From assembly GCA_025060195.1 (NCBI GenBank), contig JANXCQ010000018.1, positions 1 to 64,000 on the forward strand: a stretch of 64,000 bases of DNA, written 5' to 3'. The position numbers and the translations under genes are program-made. This DNA comes from Gemmatales bacterium (GTDB lineage: Bacteria > Planctomycetota > Planctomycetia > Gemmatales > HRBIN36). Positions 8,729-18,364 of the stretch are shown here, piece by piece. The notes under the pieces were generated by a model, which was given only the letters and a program-made list of their open reading frames with translations, was not told the DNA's origin and did not search any database. Each line of letters opens with the position of its first letter. The stretch's first letter is position 1.

Positions 8729-9814
8729 ATGGAAACGATCTATCAGCAGCGGCAGAAGCGAGTGCTGGCTCGTTTGGGCGAGGATGTCGAAGGACTACTG
8801 GTGTTAGGCGTGGCCAATGTGCGCTACCTCACAGGGTTCACAGGAGACAGCACGTGGTTGTTATTGAGTCGGGAGAAGACGATCGCGTTGAGCGACAAGC
8901 GGTACGCCTGGCAATTGGCCGATGAATGCCCCGACGTCGAGACGAGGATTCGGCCCGTGGGAAAGCAGCTCCTGGACTGGGCAGTCGAAGTCATTGAACA
9001 ACTCGGATGGCGTTGTTTAGCCTATCCCAGCGACCGCCTGAGCGTCGCGGATTGGGAGCGCTTGCGGGAAGCTTTACCTCAAGTTCGTTGGGTAGCGGTG
9101 AAAGGGTTGGTAGAGGACGAGCGGGCGCGGAAAGACGCAGGGGAAATAGCGGAGTTACGACACGCCATTACCGTTGCCGAGCGGGCTTTGACCCGCTGGC
9201 TGGCTACTGTGCGACCTGAGGACACGGAGAAACAGTTGGCGGATCGCTTAGAGATGTTGCTTCGGGAGGAAGGCGCGGACTGCGCGAGTTTCCCGGTGAT
9301 TGTCGCGGCCGACGCGCATGCCGCCCACCCCCATGCCCGCCCACGACGACGCCCCGTGGGCCAGTGTGAGTTGCTTCTGGTGGATTGGGGGGCCGACTGT
9401 GGCTATAAGAGCGACTTGACCCGTGTCTTCGCGGGGCGTACAATCTCGGCACGCTTGATGAACGCTTACGACGCCGTCCGGTATGCTTTGGAGCAAACGC
9501 TCGCACACGTGCGACCAGGGGTGAAAGCGGAGACCTTGCATGCTGTCGCTCTGCAAGCGTTGCAGCAAGCTGCGGTCGGTGACCATTTCCTGCACAGCAC
9601 AGGCCACGGCCTGGGCCTGGAAGTGCATGAAAACCCGATCCTGCGTCCCGGCAATGAACAAGAACTTCAGCCGGGCATGGTGCTGACCATTGAGCCCGGC
9701 ATTTATTTTCGTGACTGGGGCGGCGTCCGCTTAGAAGAGGACGTGTTGGTAACGGCCAACGGCTACGAATTGCTGAGCCGATTTCCCCAAGACTTACATT
9801 GCCTTTGGGCCTAA
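8729..9814 (+). CDS. M24B peptidase, Xaa-Pro aminopeptidase/dipeptidase type
   Basis: This 361-residue protein is a metal-dependent peptidase of family M24, acting on peptides with proline in the second position. The N-terminal creatinase-like domain spans about 1-130. In the pita-bread domain all five metal ligands are present: D219 (VDWGAD), D229 (KSDL), H293 (STGHG), E322 (TIEPG) and E336 (RLEED). Length is typical of the short PepQ/YqhT type. It directly precedes accB-accC; in Bacillus and many bacteria the order is peptidase-efp-accB-accC, so efp appears to be lost or moved. ATG 8729 is the first plausible start. Confidence 0.92.
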   Translation: METIYQQRQKRVLARLGEDVEGLLVLGVANVRYLTGFTGDSTWLLLSREKTIALSDKRYAWQLADECPDVETRIRPVGKQLLDWAVEVIEQLGWRCLAYPSDRLSVADWERLREALPQVRWVAVKGLVEDERARKDAGEIAELRHAITVAERALTRWLATVRPEDTEKQLADRLEMLLREEGADCASFPVIVAADAHAAHPHARPRRRPVGQCELLLVDWGADCGYKSDLTRVFAGRTISARLMNAYDAVRYALEQTLAHVRPGVKAETLHAVALQALQQAAVGDHFLHSTGHGLGLEVHENPILRPGNEQELQPGMVLTIEPGIYFRDWGGVRLEEDVLVTANGYELLSRFPQDLHCLWA

Positions 9815-9896
9815 AGCGACCTACCTGTGGACTGGGGCTAAATCTATCGTCGGTGCTAACCAGGCTTTCTTTACGCCCCGCTCAGGAGGGGATTCC

Positions 9897-10403
9897 GTGC
9901 CGAATGCTCACGAGGGACAAACCAATCCCTTCGATGTCAATACCGTGCGGCAATTGATCCAATTGATGGCCAAATATGACCTCACAGAACTGGAGTGGCG
10001 CGATGGCAAGACACGTCTGAAATTGAAACGTAAAGCTGCGGTGGCCGAGGCGCCGCCAGTTACCCCGGCCGTTAGTCCTCCCCCCAGTCTGCCGACCGTG
10101 GCAGCGCCGACTCCCGCGGTGCCGCCGACGCCTCCCGCGGAACCCAAGCCTCCGAAACAACTGCATGAGATCAAGAGTCCCACGCCCGGGACCTTTTACG
10201 CTTCTCCGTCCCCTGATGCGGAACCTTTTGTGCGGGTCGGTTCGCGAGTGCAGCCTGATACTGTGGTCTGCTTGATCGAGGCCATGAAGGTGTTCAACGA
10301 AATTACCGCTGACTGCAGCGGCGTCATTGTCGAAGTCTGCGTACAGAATCAGCAGCCGGTGGAATACGGTCAGGTTCTTTTCCGCGTGGACACCTCAGCC
10401 TGA
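9897..10403 (+). CDS. accB: Biotin carboxyl carrier protein of acetyl-CoA carboxylase
   Basis: AccB carries the biotin that shuttles CO2 from biotin carboxylase to the carboxyltransferase in the first step of fatty-acid synthesis. The N-terminal helix ([18 protein letters not shown]) is followed by a Pro/Ala-rich linker (about 50-88) and a biotinyl domain with EAMKVFNEI, biotinylated Lys131. The conserved lead-in [14 protein letters not shown] is present. The start is GTG 9897, supported by AGGAGG seven bases upstream. Only 12 bases separate it from accC, so they form an operon. Confidence 0.95.
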   Translation: MPNAHEGQTNPFDVNTVRQLIQLMAKYDLTELEWRDGKTRLKLKRKAAVAEAPPVTPAVSPPPSLPTVAAPTPAVPPTPPAEPKPPKQLHEIKSPTPGTFYASPSPDAEPFVRVGSRVQPDTVVCLIEAMKVFNEITADCSGVIVEVCVQNQQPVEYGQVLFRVDTSA

Positions 10404-10415
10404 ACGGAAGGAGCC

Positions 10416-11801
10416 ATGTTCCAGCGGATTATGGTAGCTAACCGGGGCGAAATCGCCCTGCGCGTGATTCGGGCTTGCCGAGATTTGGGCATCGAGGTCG
10501 TCGCGGTTTATAGCGAGGCGGACCGCGGCGCGCCCTGGCTGGAATTAGCCGATGAAGCCATTTGTATTGGCCCTGCGCCTGCGTCGGAAAGTTACTTGAA
10601 CATCTCGCGGATCATTGCGGCGGCGGAAGTGGCCGACGTCGAAGCGATCCATCCTGGCTACGGCTTCCTGTCGGAGAACCCGCACTTTGCCGAGATCTGC
10701 CGCTCGTGCAATATCGAGTTTATCGGCCCACCCGTTGAGGCCATGCGCAAGCTCGGCAACAAGCACGAGGCGCGGCAGTTGGCCAAGGAAGCCAAGGTGC
10801 CGACCGTGCCTGGCAGTGGTCTGATCGGTACGGATGCCGAGGCCCTGCGGATTGCCCGGGAAATTGGCTACCCCGTGCTCATCAAAGCTGCTGCGGGCGG
10901 AGGCGGGCGAGGTATGCGGATCGCCCGCAACGACATCAGCTTGCAGGCAGCGCTCAAACAAGCGCGGGCCGAGGCTGAAAGTGCTTTTAAGGATGGTTCC
11001 ATTTATCTCGAAAAGTACCTGGAACAGCCACGCCATGTGGAAGTGCAAATTATCGGCGACCAAAAAGGCGAGGTGGTACATCTGTGGGAGCGCGATTGTT
11101 CCACTCAGCGGCGCCATCAGAAACTGATCGAAGAATCGCCCGCACCGAATCTCCCACCGCCAGTGCGGGAAGAAATTTGCAAGGCCGCTGTGCGCCTCGC
11201 CAAGACGGCGGGCTACTATAACGCAGGCACGTGCGAATTTCTCGTCGATAAACAGGGCAACTTTTACTTCATCGAGGTCAACGCCCGTATACAGGTGGAA
11301 CATCCTGTCACTGAACTAGTCACAGGCATCGACCTGGTGCGGGAACAAATCCGCGTTGCCGCAGGTTATCCCTTGAGTTTCACACAAAAACAAGTGGTGC
11401 ACCGGGGTGTGGCCATCGAGTGTCGGATTAATGCAGAAGATCCGTATCGCGGCTTCGCACCGTCCCCGGGACAAATTACGCGGTGGCAACCGCCGGGTGG
11501 GCCTGGCGTCCGCTTGGATACCCATGTCGTTCAGGGCTATCGGGTGCCGCCTAACTATGATTCGCTCATTGCCAAATTGCTGGTTTGGCAGCCGACACGC
11601 GAGGAAGCCTTAGCCGTGATGCGGCGGGCGCTACGGGAGTTCATTGTGGAAGGGATCAAGACCACGATTCCTTTCCACCGCGAAATGCTCAACCAGTCCG
11701 CGTTTATCGAAGGACAGGTGGATACGACTTTTGTCGAACGTTTCTGGCTGGCGGGTGAGCCCAGCCCACGCGAAAGTAAGCCGGCTCTGGCTAAGAAATA
11801 G
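10416..11801 (+). CDS. accC: Biotin carboxylase subunit of acetyl-CoA carboxylase
   Basis: AccC carboxylates the biotin on AccB using ATP and bicarbonate. The 461-residue length is close to the usual 450. Visible motifs are the N-terminal [15 protein letters not shown], the ATP-grasp glycine loop [41 protein letters not shown] and the active-site [16 protein letters not shown]. In most enzymes this last motif reads MNxRxQVEH; here Val replaces Met, a mild change. ATG 10416 follows AAGGAG. The carboxyltransferase genes accA/accD are not in this window. Confidence 0.96.
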   Translation: MFQRIMVANRGEIALRVIRACRDLGIEVVAVYSEADRGAPWLELADEAICIGPAPASESYLNISRIIAAAEVADVEAIHPGYGFLSENPHFAEICRSCNIEFIGPPVEAMRKLGNKHEARQLAKEAKVPTVPGSGLIGTDAEALRIAREIGYPVLIKAAAGGGGRGMRIARNDISLQAALKQARAEAESAFKDGSIYLEKYLEQPRHVEVQIIGDQKGEVVHLWERDCSTQRRHQKLIEESPAPNLPPPVREEICKAAVRLAKTAGYYNAGTCEFLVDKQGNFYFIEVNARIQVEHPVTELVTGIDLVREQIRVAAGYPLSFTQKQVVHRGVAIECRINAEDPYRGFAPSPGQITRWQPPGGPGVRLDTHVVQGYRVPPNYDSLIAKLLVWQPTREEALAVMRRALREFIVEGIKTTIPFHREMLNQSAFIEGQVDTTFVERFWLAGEPSPRESKPALAKK

Positions 11802-11957
11802 GCCCAGGAACGAAACAGCTAGTCGGCTGCCACCAATAATAGTGGGGTGGGTGCGCTTTCCCGGCCATCAGGGAATGTAAAGATTCTCATGAGATAGCTC
11901 CTGGACACGTCGCCGACCCACCTCACACCACACTGCTGCGAAAAAGGGGGTGGTTCG

Positions 11958-14162
11958 ATGCCCGGGTTGCCTTTGAAGAAGGTGTTGGCGTACTTGGATG
12001 ATGTCCTAGAGCCGCAGGAGCTTCGGGAACTGAGGGAGCGCATTGAGCAAGATCAGGAGTTGGAGCAAGTCATCGCACGAATCCAACGCCTCCTCGAAGA
12101 TCCCCGCACGCTCGGCGAAACCGCAGAGTCAGACGAAGCTATATCCGCGGAGCAACTGGCTCAGTATCTAGAGGGGAGCTTGTCCGAGGAGGAAGCTGCC
12201 GAATTGGAACAACGATGTCTGGCGTCGGACGCACTCCTAGCCGAAGTAGCGGCCTGTCACCAATTGGTGTATGGCGCTGGAACCTATCGCCCCGCGACCA
12301 TTTCACCTCAGACTTATCAGCGTATGTACGGTGTGTTCCTAGCGGGGCAGGCAAGAACGACTGCAATAACGTCTGCGGCACAACAGGAATCGGCACCCGA
12401 ATCGGCGCTAAGTCCCGAGGAGCGGCTGTTGTTGTTGGGGTTGCCCACGTTACTGCACGGGCCGTGGTCGAAACGCTTAGTGCCGCTGGGCATCATCGTT
12501 CTTTTGTTGCTGGCACTGACGCTCTCGCTGTATTTCGCCTTAGTACGTCCGACAAGTCCGCCTGAGGGAACGACGAAGGTGATGCCCGATGTATCGGAGG
12601 CGACGACGCCCCCGCCTACTGCCAAACCAACTGAGAAACCGCAAGTCAAGCCCGCGCTGGTTTCCTGGGACGCACGACGTAGCCGAGCTGTGCTTAGCTG
12701 GATGGCATGGTTGCCCATGTCAGTTGGCCAAGGCGGATTGTGTCTTGGCTCTCTGCTGGTACCAGCGCTTCCTGACCAAGCTTGGGAAACATTGCCCGCC
12801 AAGGCCTCGACTGAAGAGCCTAACAAGCCCTTGGTCGTGGAACCACCTGAGTTTCCTGCGGATGTGGAACGTTTACCCCCAGAACGTCTGCCGCGGGAAA
12901 TTGCGAATATCTTCCACCCAGTAACTCCTCCGTTGCCCGGAGAGAGGGAGCTTGGCACTCATGCCGCCCAAGGTATCCAGGAAACGTTACTTTGGAGATG
13001 GTTTGAGGAAATCCGCTTGGCCCAGTTGGTCAGGCCGCAAGAGCGAATCCGTGCCAGTCAGCGGTTGCAGGTATGGCCTGGCTTCCGCGCCACCTTGCAA
13101 TTGGAGAGTGGTGTTACTTTGGAACTGGTCGGCAATATCCCGGAACTTCATGCCGAGCCAGTGTTGGACACGTGTTTGCGTTTGCACAACCCCGACGCAG
13201 GCTATCATGTAGACGCGACCCTGGAGCGGGGCTGGTTGATAATCACCGGACGCAAAGACGAAAGTGTGATTCGCCTGCGCGTCGCGGGGGAAGTTTGGGA
13301 CATGCTATTACCGGCGGGACAGACGCGCGTGTTAGTCAGTGTGCAGTGGCGTCTGCAACGTGGTCAAGAACCGCCCACCTCGCAGCCGTTCTTAGCCTTT
13401 TATACCACGCAGCATGGTGTGCTCTGGCGCCGTACTTTACCCAATGAGCCGAGCACCCTCCATAGCGTCCCAGCGCTCCATCTAGTAGTGTCCGATCGCT
13501 CTCTGCCGCCACGCCGTATTGATATTCCCGGCCCACTCCAAACAGGACCCCTTATCAGCCCGAACGAAACGCTGCCTGCCTGGGCCCACGCGCCCATCAA
13601 GCTCCCCGCCCATTTAGTTGATGCGCTCGCGAGCTTCCAACGACTGGTAACTCGCCGCATGCTGGAAAACCCAGCACGTCCTTTCGAGGGGGCACGCCAG
13701 GCTTTGAAAGAGCAGCTCGACGATCCGCAAGCTCCGCCAGTAGGGCAGCGGCTAGCTGCGTATGCGTTAGCCATGTGCCAGTATTTGGACGAACTAATCC
13801 GTCTGCTGGACATGCGCAAAGAAATTCCGGTCCGGCAAGCGGCCCGCGAAGCCTTGCATTACTGGCTCGGGCAATACCCGCAGCGCGTCAGCGAACTGAG
13901 TCAAGTGGCAAAACGGCTTGGCTATTCCGAGCCTGATGCGGCGCTTCTGGTAGAACTGCTACGCGGCTACAGTGCGCCCCATCGTAATGTGGCCGAGTCC
14001 TTATTGCGAATTATGGAGTCTAATACCAGTGTCGCCTTGCGTTATTTGGCAGTAGCCAATCTCCGCGAGTTATATCCTCACCTACGCGACAATTATTTGC
14101 CCGACGCTGATGAGCAGTCTCGCGCCAAGGCTGTTGCTACCATCCGCAAACAGTTACCCTGA
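11958..14162 (+). CDS. Large membrane protein with two anti-sigma-like N-terminal helical repeats
   Basis: This 734-residue protein begins at ATG 11958 behind GGGGGTGG. The N-terminus has two copies of a helical motif like the one in planctomycete anti-sigma/zinc-finger-like proteins: AYLDDVLEPQELRELRERI (about 11-29) and AQYLEGSLSEEEAAELEQRC, but without paired zinc cysteines. One transmembrane segment follows at about residues 177-198 (VPLGIIVLLLLALTLSLYFA), then a Pro/Thr-rich linker, a beta-rich region (350-480) and a helical C-terminal part that may be HEAT-like (about 590-734). By analogy with planctomycete proteins of similar plan, it could sense stress across the membrane, but no sigma gene is adjacent. 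Function is unproven. Confidence 0.65.
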   Translation: MPGLPLKKVLAYLDDVLEPQELRELRERIEQDQELEQVIARIQRLLEDPRTLGETAESDEAISAEQLAQYLEGSLSEEEAAELEQRCLASDALLAEVAACHQLVYGAGTYRPATISPQTYQRMYGVFLAGQARTTAITSAAQQESAPESALSPEERLLLLGLPTLLHGPWSKRLVPLGIIVLLLLALTLSLYFALVRPTSPPEGTTKVMPDVSEATTPPPTAKPTEKPQVKPALVSWDARRSRAVLSWMAWLPMSVGQGGLCLGSLLVPALPDQAWETLPAKASTEEPNKPLVVEPPEFPADVERLPPERLPREIANIFHPVTPPLPGERELGTHAAQGIQETLLWRWFEEIRLAQLVRPQERIRASQRLQVWPGFRATLQLESGVTLELVGNIPELHAEPVLDTCLRLHNPDAGYHVDATLERGWLIITGRKDESVIRLRVAGEVWDMLLPAGQTRVLVSVQWRLQRGQEPPTSQPFLAFYTTQHGVLWRRTLPNEPSTLHSVPALHLVVSDRSLPPRRIDIPGPLQTGPLISPNETLPAWAHAPIKLPAHLVDALASFQRLVTRRMLENPARPFEGARQALKEQLDDPQAPPVGQRLAAYALAMCQYLDELIRLLDMRKEIPVRQAAREALHYWLGQYPQRVSELSQVAKRLGYSEPDAALLVELLRGYSAPHRNVAESLLRIMESNTSVALRYLAVANLRELYPHLRDNYLPDADEQSRAKAVATIRKQLP

Positions 14163-14325
14163 CGATTCTCGGGAGAAATCTTTCCTTTTCGAGCCACCTG
14201 TCTCCTTGCAACCGGTTGATTTGCAGTCGGAGACGCAAATTAGCTACACGAAAACAGAAAAGTCTGCGCGGCCGAATTTCTCGCCTGGGATTGAACATGA
14301 TAAAACACAACGGAGGGTGGATCCC

Positions 14326-14448
14326 ATGATTTGCCGAAGCATTCGCAGTTCGTGGCTTCAGGATATCATCACCTCGTTTCATCGAAACAGCAGGAAGTGG
14401 AAAGGAGCTACAAGCCACGGATTCGGCCTTAGCGCGAGAAGTGAATAA
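14326..14448 (+). CDS. Possible small protein (40 residues)
   Basis: A short frame starts at ATG 14326 with GGAGGG about 8 bases upstream. Its 40 residues are Ser/Arg-rich (CRSIRSSWLQDIITSFHRN) with no membrane segment or known motif. It fills part of the gap between the large membrane-protein gene and the PfkB gene. The only support is the ribosome site, so this is a weak call. Confidence 0.2.
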   Translation: MICRSIRSSWLQDIITSFHRNSRKWKGATSHGFGLSARSE

Positions 14449-14485
14449 AATGCTCCTAACCAGTGACAGCAAAGCGAGGGCACCT

Positions 14486-15442
14486 ATGCGTGCGGCGGAA
14501 GTGCTTTGTGCCGGTGTGATTGTTGCTGATCATGTCTGCGCACCCATCCCACGCTTACCCAACCCTGGCGAATTGATACTGGCGGACGACATGCTGTTGA
14601 CCATAGGAGGTTGCGCCGCCAATGTGGCCGTAGATTTGGCCAAGATGCAGGTGCCTTCCGTGATCGTCGGACGCGTCGGCAATGACCCGTTTGGTACCAT
14701 AGTGCGACGAATGTTGGAGCAATACGGCATAGATACGCGTGGCGTGTGCCTCTCCCCCAAGTGTGCCACCAGTCAGACCATGATTATCAACGTGGTGGGA
14801 CAAGATCGCCGGTTTATTCACATCTTTGGCGCTAATGCCGATTTCACGGTGGAAGACATGCGTGCCTTTCTGACGCCGCACATCAAAGTTTTATACCTAG
14901 GCGGCTATTTGCTCTTGCCGGGACTAGACGACGATGCGTTGGCCGAGCTTTTCCGCAACGCGCAAGCAGCCGGGACGAAAGTAGTACTGGACGTGGCAGT
15001 GCCTGGGCCTGCGGATTATCTATCGCGGTTACGGAAAGTGTTGCCGTACGTTGATGTATTTCTGCCTAATCAGGATGAAGCCGAGGTGATACTTGGGGAG
15101 CGGGATCCTGTGCGGCAGGCGGAGCGCTTTCGCGAGTTGGGGGTAGGCACGGCAGTGATTACCCTGGGAGGGGACGGAGCGGTCTTAGTGAGCCCGCGCG
15201 AACGCTACCGCGTGGGTGTGTTCCCAGTGCCGTTGGTTGACGGCTCTGGCGGGGGCGACGCTTTCGACGCTGGATTTATCTACGGTTTATTGCGAGGCTA
15301 TGATGCGTTAGGATGTTTGCGCGTAGCCAGCGCCCTGGGGGCCAGCTGTGTCCGTGCCGTGGGCACGACCCCGGGGGTATTCACTGAGCAGGAGTGTTTA
15401 GAGTTTTTACGGCAACACGAACTCCCAGTGCACAAGTTGTGA
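14486..15442 (+). CDS. PfkB-family sugar kinase (ribokinase-like)
   Basis: This is a ribokinase-fold kinase that phosphorylates a sugar or nucleoside. Motifs: N-terminal LCAGVIVADHV, substrate loop GGCAANVAVDLAKM, VGRVGNDPFGTIVRRML, FLPNQDEAEVI, and the catalytic anion-hole motif DGSGGGDAFDAGF with the base Asp. The usual second motif is GAGDAF; here it is GGGDAF. The ATG at 14486 is preferred because it places the first strand at the normal distance and has GAGGG upstream; GTG 14441 or ATG 14450 would add a polar leader. Substrate cannot be told from sequence. Confidence 0.85.
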   Translation: MRAAEVLCAGVIVADHVCAPIPRLPNPGELILADDMLLTIGGCAANVAVDLAKMQVPSVIVGRVGNDPFGTIVRRMLEQYGIDTRGVCLSPKCATSQTMIINVVGQDRRFIHIFGANADFTVEDMRAFLTPHIKVLYLGGYLLLPGLDDDALAELFRNAQAAGTKVVLDVAVPGPADYLSRLRKVLPYVDVFLPNQDEAEVILGERDPVRQAERFRELGVGTAVITLGGDGAVLVSPRERYRVGVFPVPLVDGSGGGDAFDAGFIYGLLRGYDALGCLRVASALGASCVRAVGTTPGVFTEQECLEFLRQHELPVHKL

Positions 15443-15494
15443 AACACGTTTCGCCCAAGGCGCGAAAGGGCTAGTTAAGCGGAGCGAAATAGGT

Positions 15495-15500
15495 TATAAT
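15495..15500 (+). promoter_or_regulatory. Candidate -10 box upstream of nusA
   Basis: A perfect TATAAT lies 222 bases before the nusA start codon. The -35 position 17 bases upstream is poor (TAGTTA). If used, transcription would start near 15507 and the leader would be about 210 nt, including the terminator-like hairpin at 15583. Confidence 0.4.
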
Positions 15501-15582
15501 GTCATGGGAAGCCCGGCCGGTCGTCCGGAAACCAAGTGCCGGCGTTTCTGGAGGACTGGTGCCTAGCAAGGTCGCGGGACTG

Positions 15583-15605
15583 ATCCGCCAACCGGCGGAT
15601 TTTTT
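15583..15605 (+). terminator. Intrinsic terminator between pfkB-type gene and nusA
   Basis: A perfect 7-bp GC-rich stem (ATCCGCC, loop AACC, GGCGGAT) is followed by a T-run at 15600-15605. It could end the PfkB-type transcript, which finishes 141 bases upstream. It could also act as an attenuator in the nusA leader, since a TATAAT lies upstream of it. NusA itself favours pausing at such hairpins. Confidence 0.7.
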
Positions 15606-15657
15606 GTTATCCGCGGTAAGTCCCCAGGCCATGCGTCCGAGGCAGAGAGGGCCGGCT

Positions 15658-15695
15658 GTAGTGGGGCGCGGCAGGGGTCGGCTGCCGCGCACTAC
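15658..15695 (+). promoter_or_regulatory. Strong hairpin just upstream of nusA
   Basis: Arms at 15658-15674 and 15682-15695 can pair over 14 bp with one 3-nt bulge (GTAGTG then CGCGGCAG against CTGCCGCGCACTAC), closing a 7-nt loop. There is no T-run after it. It ends 21 bases before the nusA ATG and so close to the ribosome site, where it could influence translation or the upstream terminator. Confidence 0.5.
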
Positions 15696-15716
15696 CCCCA
15701 GCCGTGGGAGAAGATC

Positions 15717-17201
15717 ATGAACCCGACGGAAGTCCTCCGCCTGGTCGATGCTCTGCATCGAGAACGAGACCTGCCTAAGGAAGTCATCTTCCGCGTCCTG
15801 GAAGATGCCCTCTTATATGCCGCGCGCAAGCACTTTGGCGACGATAAGACCGAAATTGTAATCGAAATCGATCGGAAAACGGGTCAAATCCGGGCACGTC
15901 ATGGGCAACAGGAAATCTCGCCGGAACTGTTAGGCCGCATTGCTGCCCAAACGGCCAAGCAAGTGATCCTGCAACGCATTCGCGAGGCCGAGGCCGCTCA
16001 TGTCTTTGAAGAATTCGCCGGCCAGAAAGGGCAGATCGTTCATGGTATGGTCACACGCCGCGAAGAGATGGGGCGGGGCCGCGGCGGTTACGTGATTAGT
16101 CTGGGGCGTGTCGAAGCCTACTTACCAGCGACACGCGTCATCCCAGGTGAAGAACTGCGTGTCGGCGACCGGATCAAAGCCGTAATCGAGGAAGTACGCA
16201 GAGAAGGGGGCCGCGTTCGCATTGTCTTGAGCCGCACCAGCAACGAGCTAGTGCGCCGGTTATTTGAGCAGGAGATTCCCGAAGTCGCTGATCATACCGT
16301 GGAAATTAAGGCCATAGCACGTCGGCCTGGGATTCGCTGTAAAGTCGCGGTCACCTCCAACGATGCACGAGTGGAACCGACCGGGGCATGTATCGGCGTC
16401 CGCGGCGCACGCATCAAAAACATAATCGAGCAATTGGGGGGTGAGCACATTGACGTCGTGCGCTGGCATCCCTCGCCCGAGGTCTTCGTCAAGGAGTCCC
16501 TGCAACCAGCTCGGGTGGAAGAGGTCATGCTCTTCCAGCAACTTGGTCGCGCAGCCGCCTTAGTGCGCCAGGATCAGCTTTCTAAGGCCATCGGTAGGAG
16601 CGGACACAATGTGCGTTTAGCTTCGTTGCTCACGGGCTGGGATATTGAAGTAATGACTCACGATGAACTCAGCACGACCCTGGCTCGGGCTGAGGAGACG
16701 CTTCAGCAAATTCCTCACCTCACGCCAGAGCAGGTAGCGCGAATGATTGAAGACGGTTTCTGGTCGTTCAGTGATTTGAGTTGCGCTGATGCAGCATACT
16801 TAGCCCAGTTGCTCGGCATCTCCCGCGAGCAAGCTGAGGAAGTCATCGCCTTCGCGGAAAAAATGGCCGAGCAAGAGGAAGCACTCGAACACAAACATTT
16901 GGGCGAGGCCGTCCGGCGAGCAGACGCTACCGCGGAAGAAGTTGTGGTCACAGAGCCAGGGGGAGCTTTATCAGAAAGTGAAGGTCTTACGCCGACCCCT
17001 GCGGAAGAACTCGAAAGTTCTCTGGAACCGCTCGCAAGCCCTATTACCGCCTCAGAACTCGAGCCCACCGCTGGCCCTGATGAAGCCGCTGAGGTTAGTG
17101 TGGCTCCACAATTAGGTAACCGGGCTGACGAGGAAAGCCAACACGTTCACTCCCAAGAGAGTCCTGTATCGGGTGCTGCTACGTCCACGCCAGTTTCCTA
17201 A
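15717..17201 (+). CDS. nusA: Transcription termination/antitermination factor NusA
   Basis: NusA binds RNA polymerase and nascent RNA, and modulates pausing, termination and antitermination. The N-terminal domain begins VLRLVDALHRERDLPKEVIF. The S1 domain runs about 105-170 (GQIVHGMVTRREEMGRGRGG ... RVRIVLSRTS). Two KH domains follow, with GACIGVRGARIKNIIEQLGG and the second-KH signature AIGRSGHNVRLASLLTGWDI. A long acidic C-terminal tail rich in Glu, Thr and Ser (about 390-494) contains no obvious second repeat. The usual partners rimP and infB are absent; the next gene is an alcohol dehydrogenase. ATG 15717 has GGGAG upstream. Confidence 0.95.
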   Translation: MNPTEVLRLVDALHRERDLPKEVIFRVLEDALLYAARKHFGDDKTEIVIEIDRKTGQIRARHGQQEISPELLGRIAAQTAKQVILQRIREAEAAHVFEEFAGQKGQIVHGMVTRREEMGRGRGGYVISLGRVEAYLPATRVIPGEELRVGDRIKAVIEEVRREGGRVRIVLSRTSNELVRRLFEQEIPEVADHTVEIKAIARRPGIRCKVAVTSNDARVEPTGACIGVRGARIKNIIEQLGGEHIDVVRWHPSPEVFVKESLQPARVEEVMLFQQLGRAAALVRQDQLSKAIGRSGHNVRLASLLTGWDIEVMTHDELSTTLARAEETLQQIPHLTPEQVARMIEDGFWSFSDLSCADAAYLAQLLGISREQAEEVIAFAEKMAEQEEALEHKHLGEAVRRADATAEEVVVTEPGGALSESEGLTPTPAEELESSLEPLASPITASELEPTAGPDEAAEVSVAPQLGNRADEESQHVHSQESPVSGAATSTPVS

Positions 17202-17218
17202 AAACTGGGAGGCGGCTC

Positions 17219-18364
17219 ATGGCGGAAACCGGTTGGGTAGCGGCCATGACTGGGCCGCGCGAACCCTTCGTTCTGCTCGAATTTCCCGTTCCCGATCCCG
17301 CTCCCGGAGCCCTGGTGGTAAAAGTGCAGTTAGCCAACATTTGCGGCAGCGATCTGCACTTGTGGCGTGGCGACTACAAACCCGTCGATCCGGGGGGTAC
17401 CAAATATCGTAGTGTCGGCCATGAAATGGTAGGCGTGGTAGCCAAGCTAGGGGCCGGCGTAACTAAGGACTCCGCGGGCCAGCCGTTGCGCGAAGGGGAT
17501 CGGGTCGTTTACCGCTATTTTTACCCCTGTCGGCAATGTCGCGCCTGCTTACGCCGGCAAACCCCTCGTTGCCTCCAAGCCATGCGCTACCGCTATTCCC
17601 CCGAGATCTGGCCCCACTTTAACGCCGCCTATGGACAGTATTACTATCTGCATCCCGGGCACACTGTCTTTCGCGTTCCGGATCACGTAACCGACGAGAT
17701 GGCCGCTCCTGCCAATTGCGCCCTAGCCCAGGTGATATACGCGCTGGAGCAGGCCGGGGCTGGTCTAGGGGATCGTGTGGTAATTCAGGGGGCGGGAGGC
17801 GTAGGCATCAATGCCATTGCCGTGGCCCGTGAACTGGGCGTCGAACAGATTATCGTGTTAGATGCGTTGCCCGAACGGTTGGCCTTGGCCCGCGAGTTTG
17901 GTGCCGACGAAACCATCTGCCTAAGAGACTATCCAACCCCCCAGGCCAGGATTGAACGTGTGCGCGAACTGACAAACGGCTGGGGAGCGGACATCGTCTT
18001 GGAACTCACGGGGCACGCCGACGCCTTTCCCGAGGGAGTGGCGATGCTCGGCGTAGGGGGCACCTATGTCGTGGTTGGCAACATCTGCGAGGGGCGTACC
18101 GCACCATTCGATTCCTCGCAACTGGTGCTTTACGGACGCCGGGTGCTTGGCATCATGTGGTACGAAGCTGATAGCCTGTTCAAAGCCTTGCAACTTTTGA
18201 GCACGCGTCAAGACCGTTATCCATTTCATAAGATCGTGTCACATAAGTTCGCCTTACGGGACATCAACCGCGCTTTCGCGGAACAAGACGCCGGTCGTGT
18301 GCACCGTGCCGCCCTGTTGCCTTGGGCGACTGCCGAACACTTTAGCGTCAGCAACTCACAGTAG
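17219..18364 (+). CDS. Zinc-dependent medium-chain alcohol dehydrogenase
   Basis: This 381-residue medium-chain dehydrogenase/reductase oxidises an alcohol or polyol with NAD(P). The catalytic zinc region includes NICGSDLHLW and GHEMVGVV. The structural zinc lobe has four cysteines in CRQCRACLRRQTPRC. The nucleotide-binding fold begins VIQGAGGVGINAIAVARELG. Substrate is unclear; members of this type include threonine and sorbitol dehydrogenases. It begins 17 bases after nusA and could be cotranscribed. Its last nine bases overlap, tail to tail, the end of holB on the other strand. Confidence 0.88.
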   Translation: MAETGWVAAMTGPREPFVLLEFPVPDPAPGALVVKVQLANICGSDLHLWRGDYKPVDPGGTKYRSVGHEMVGVVAKLGAGVTKDSAGQPLREGDRVVYRYFYPCRQCRACLRRQTPRCLQAMRYRYSPEIWPHFNAAYGQYYYLHPGHTVFRVPDHVTDEMAAPANCALAQVIYALEQAGAGLGDRVVIQGAGGVGINAIAVARELGVEQIIVLDALPERLALAREFGADETICLRDYPTPQARIERVRELTNGWGADIVLELTGHADAFPEGVAMLGVGGTYVVVGNICEGRTAPFDSSQLVLYGRRVLGIMWYEADSLFKALQLLSTRQDRYPFHKIVSHKFALRDINRAFAEQDAGRVHRAALLPWATAEHFSVSNSQ

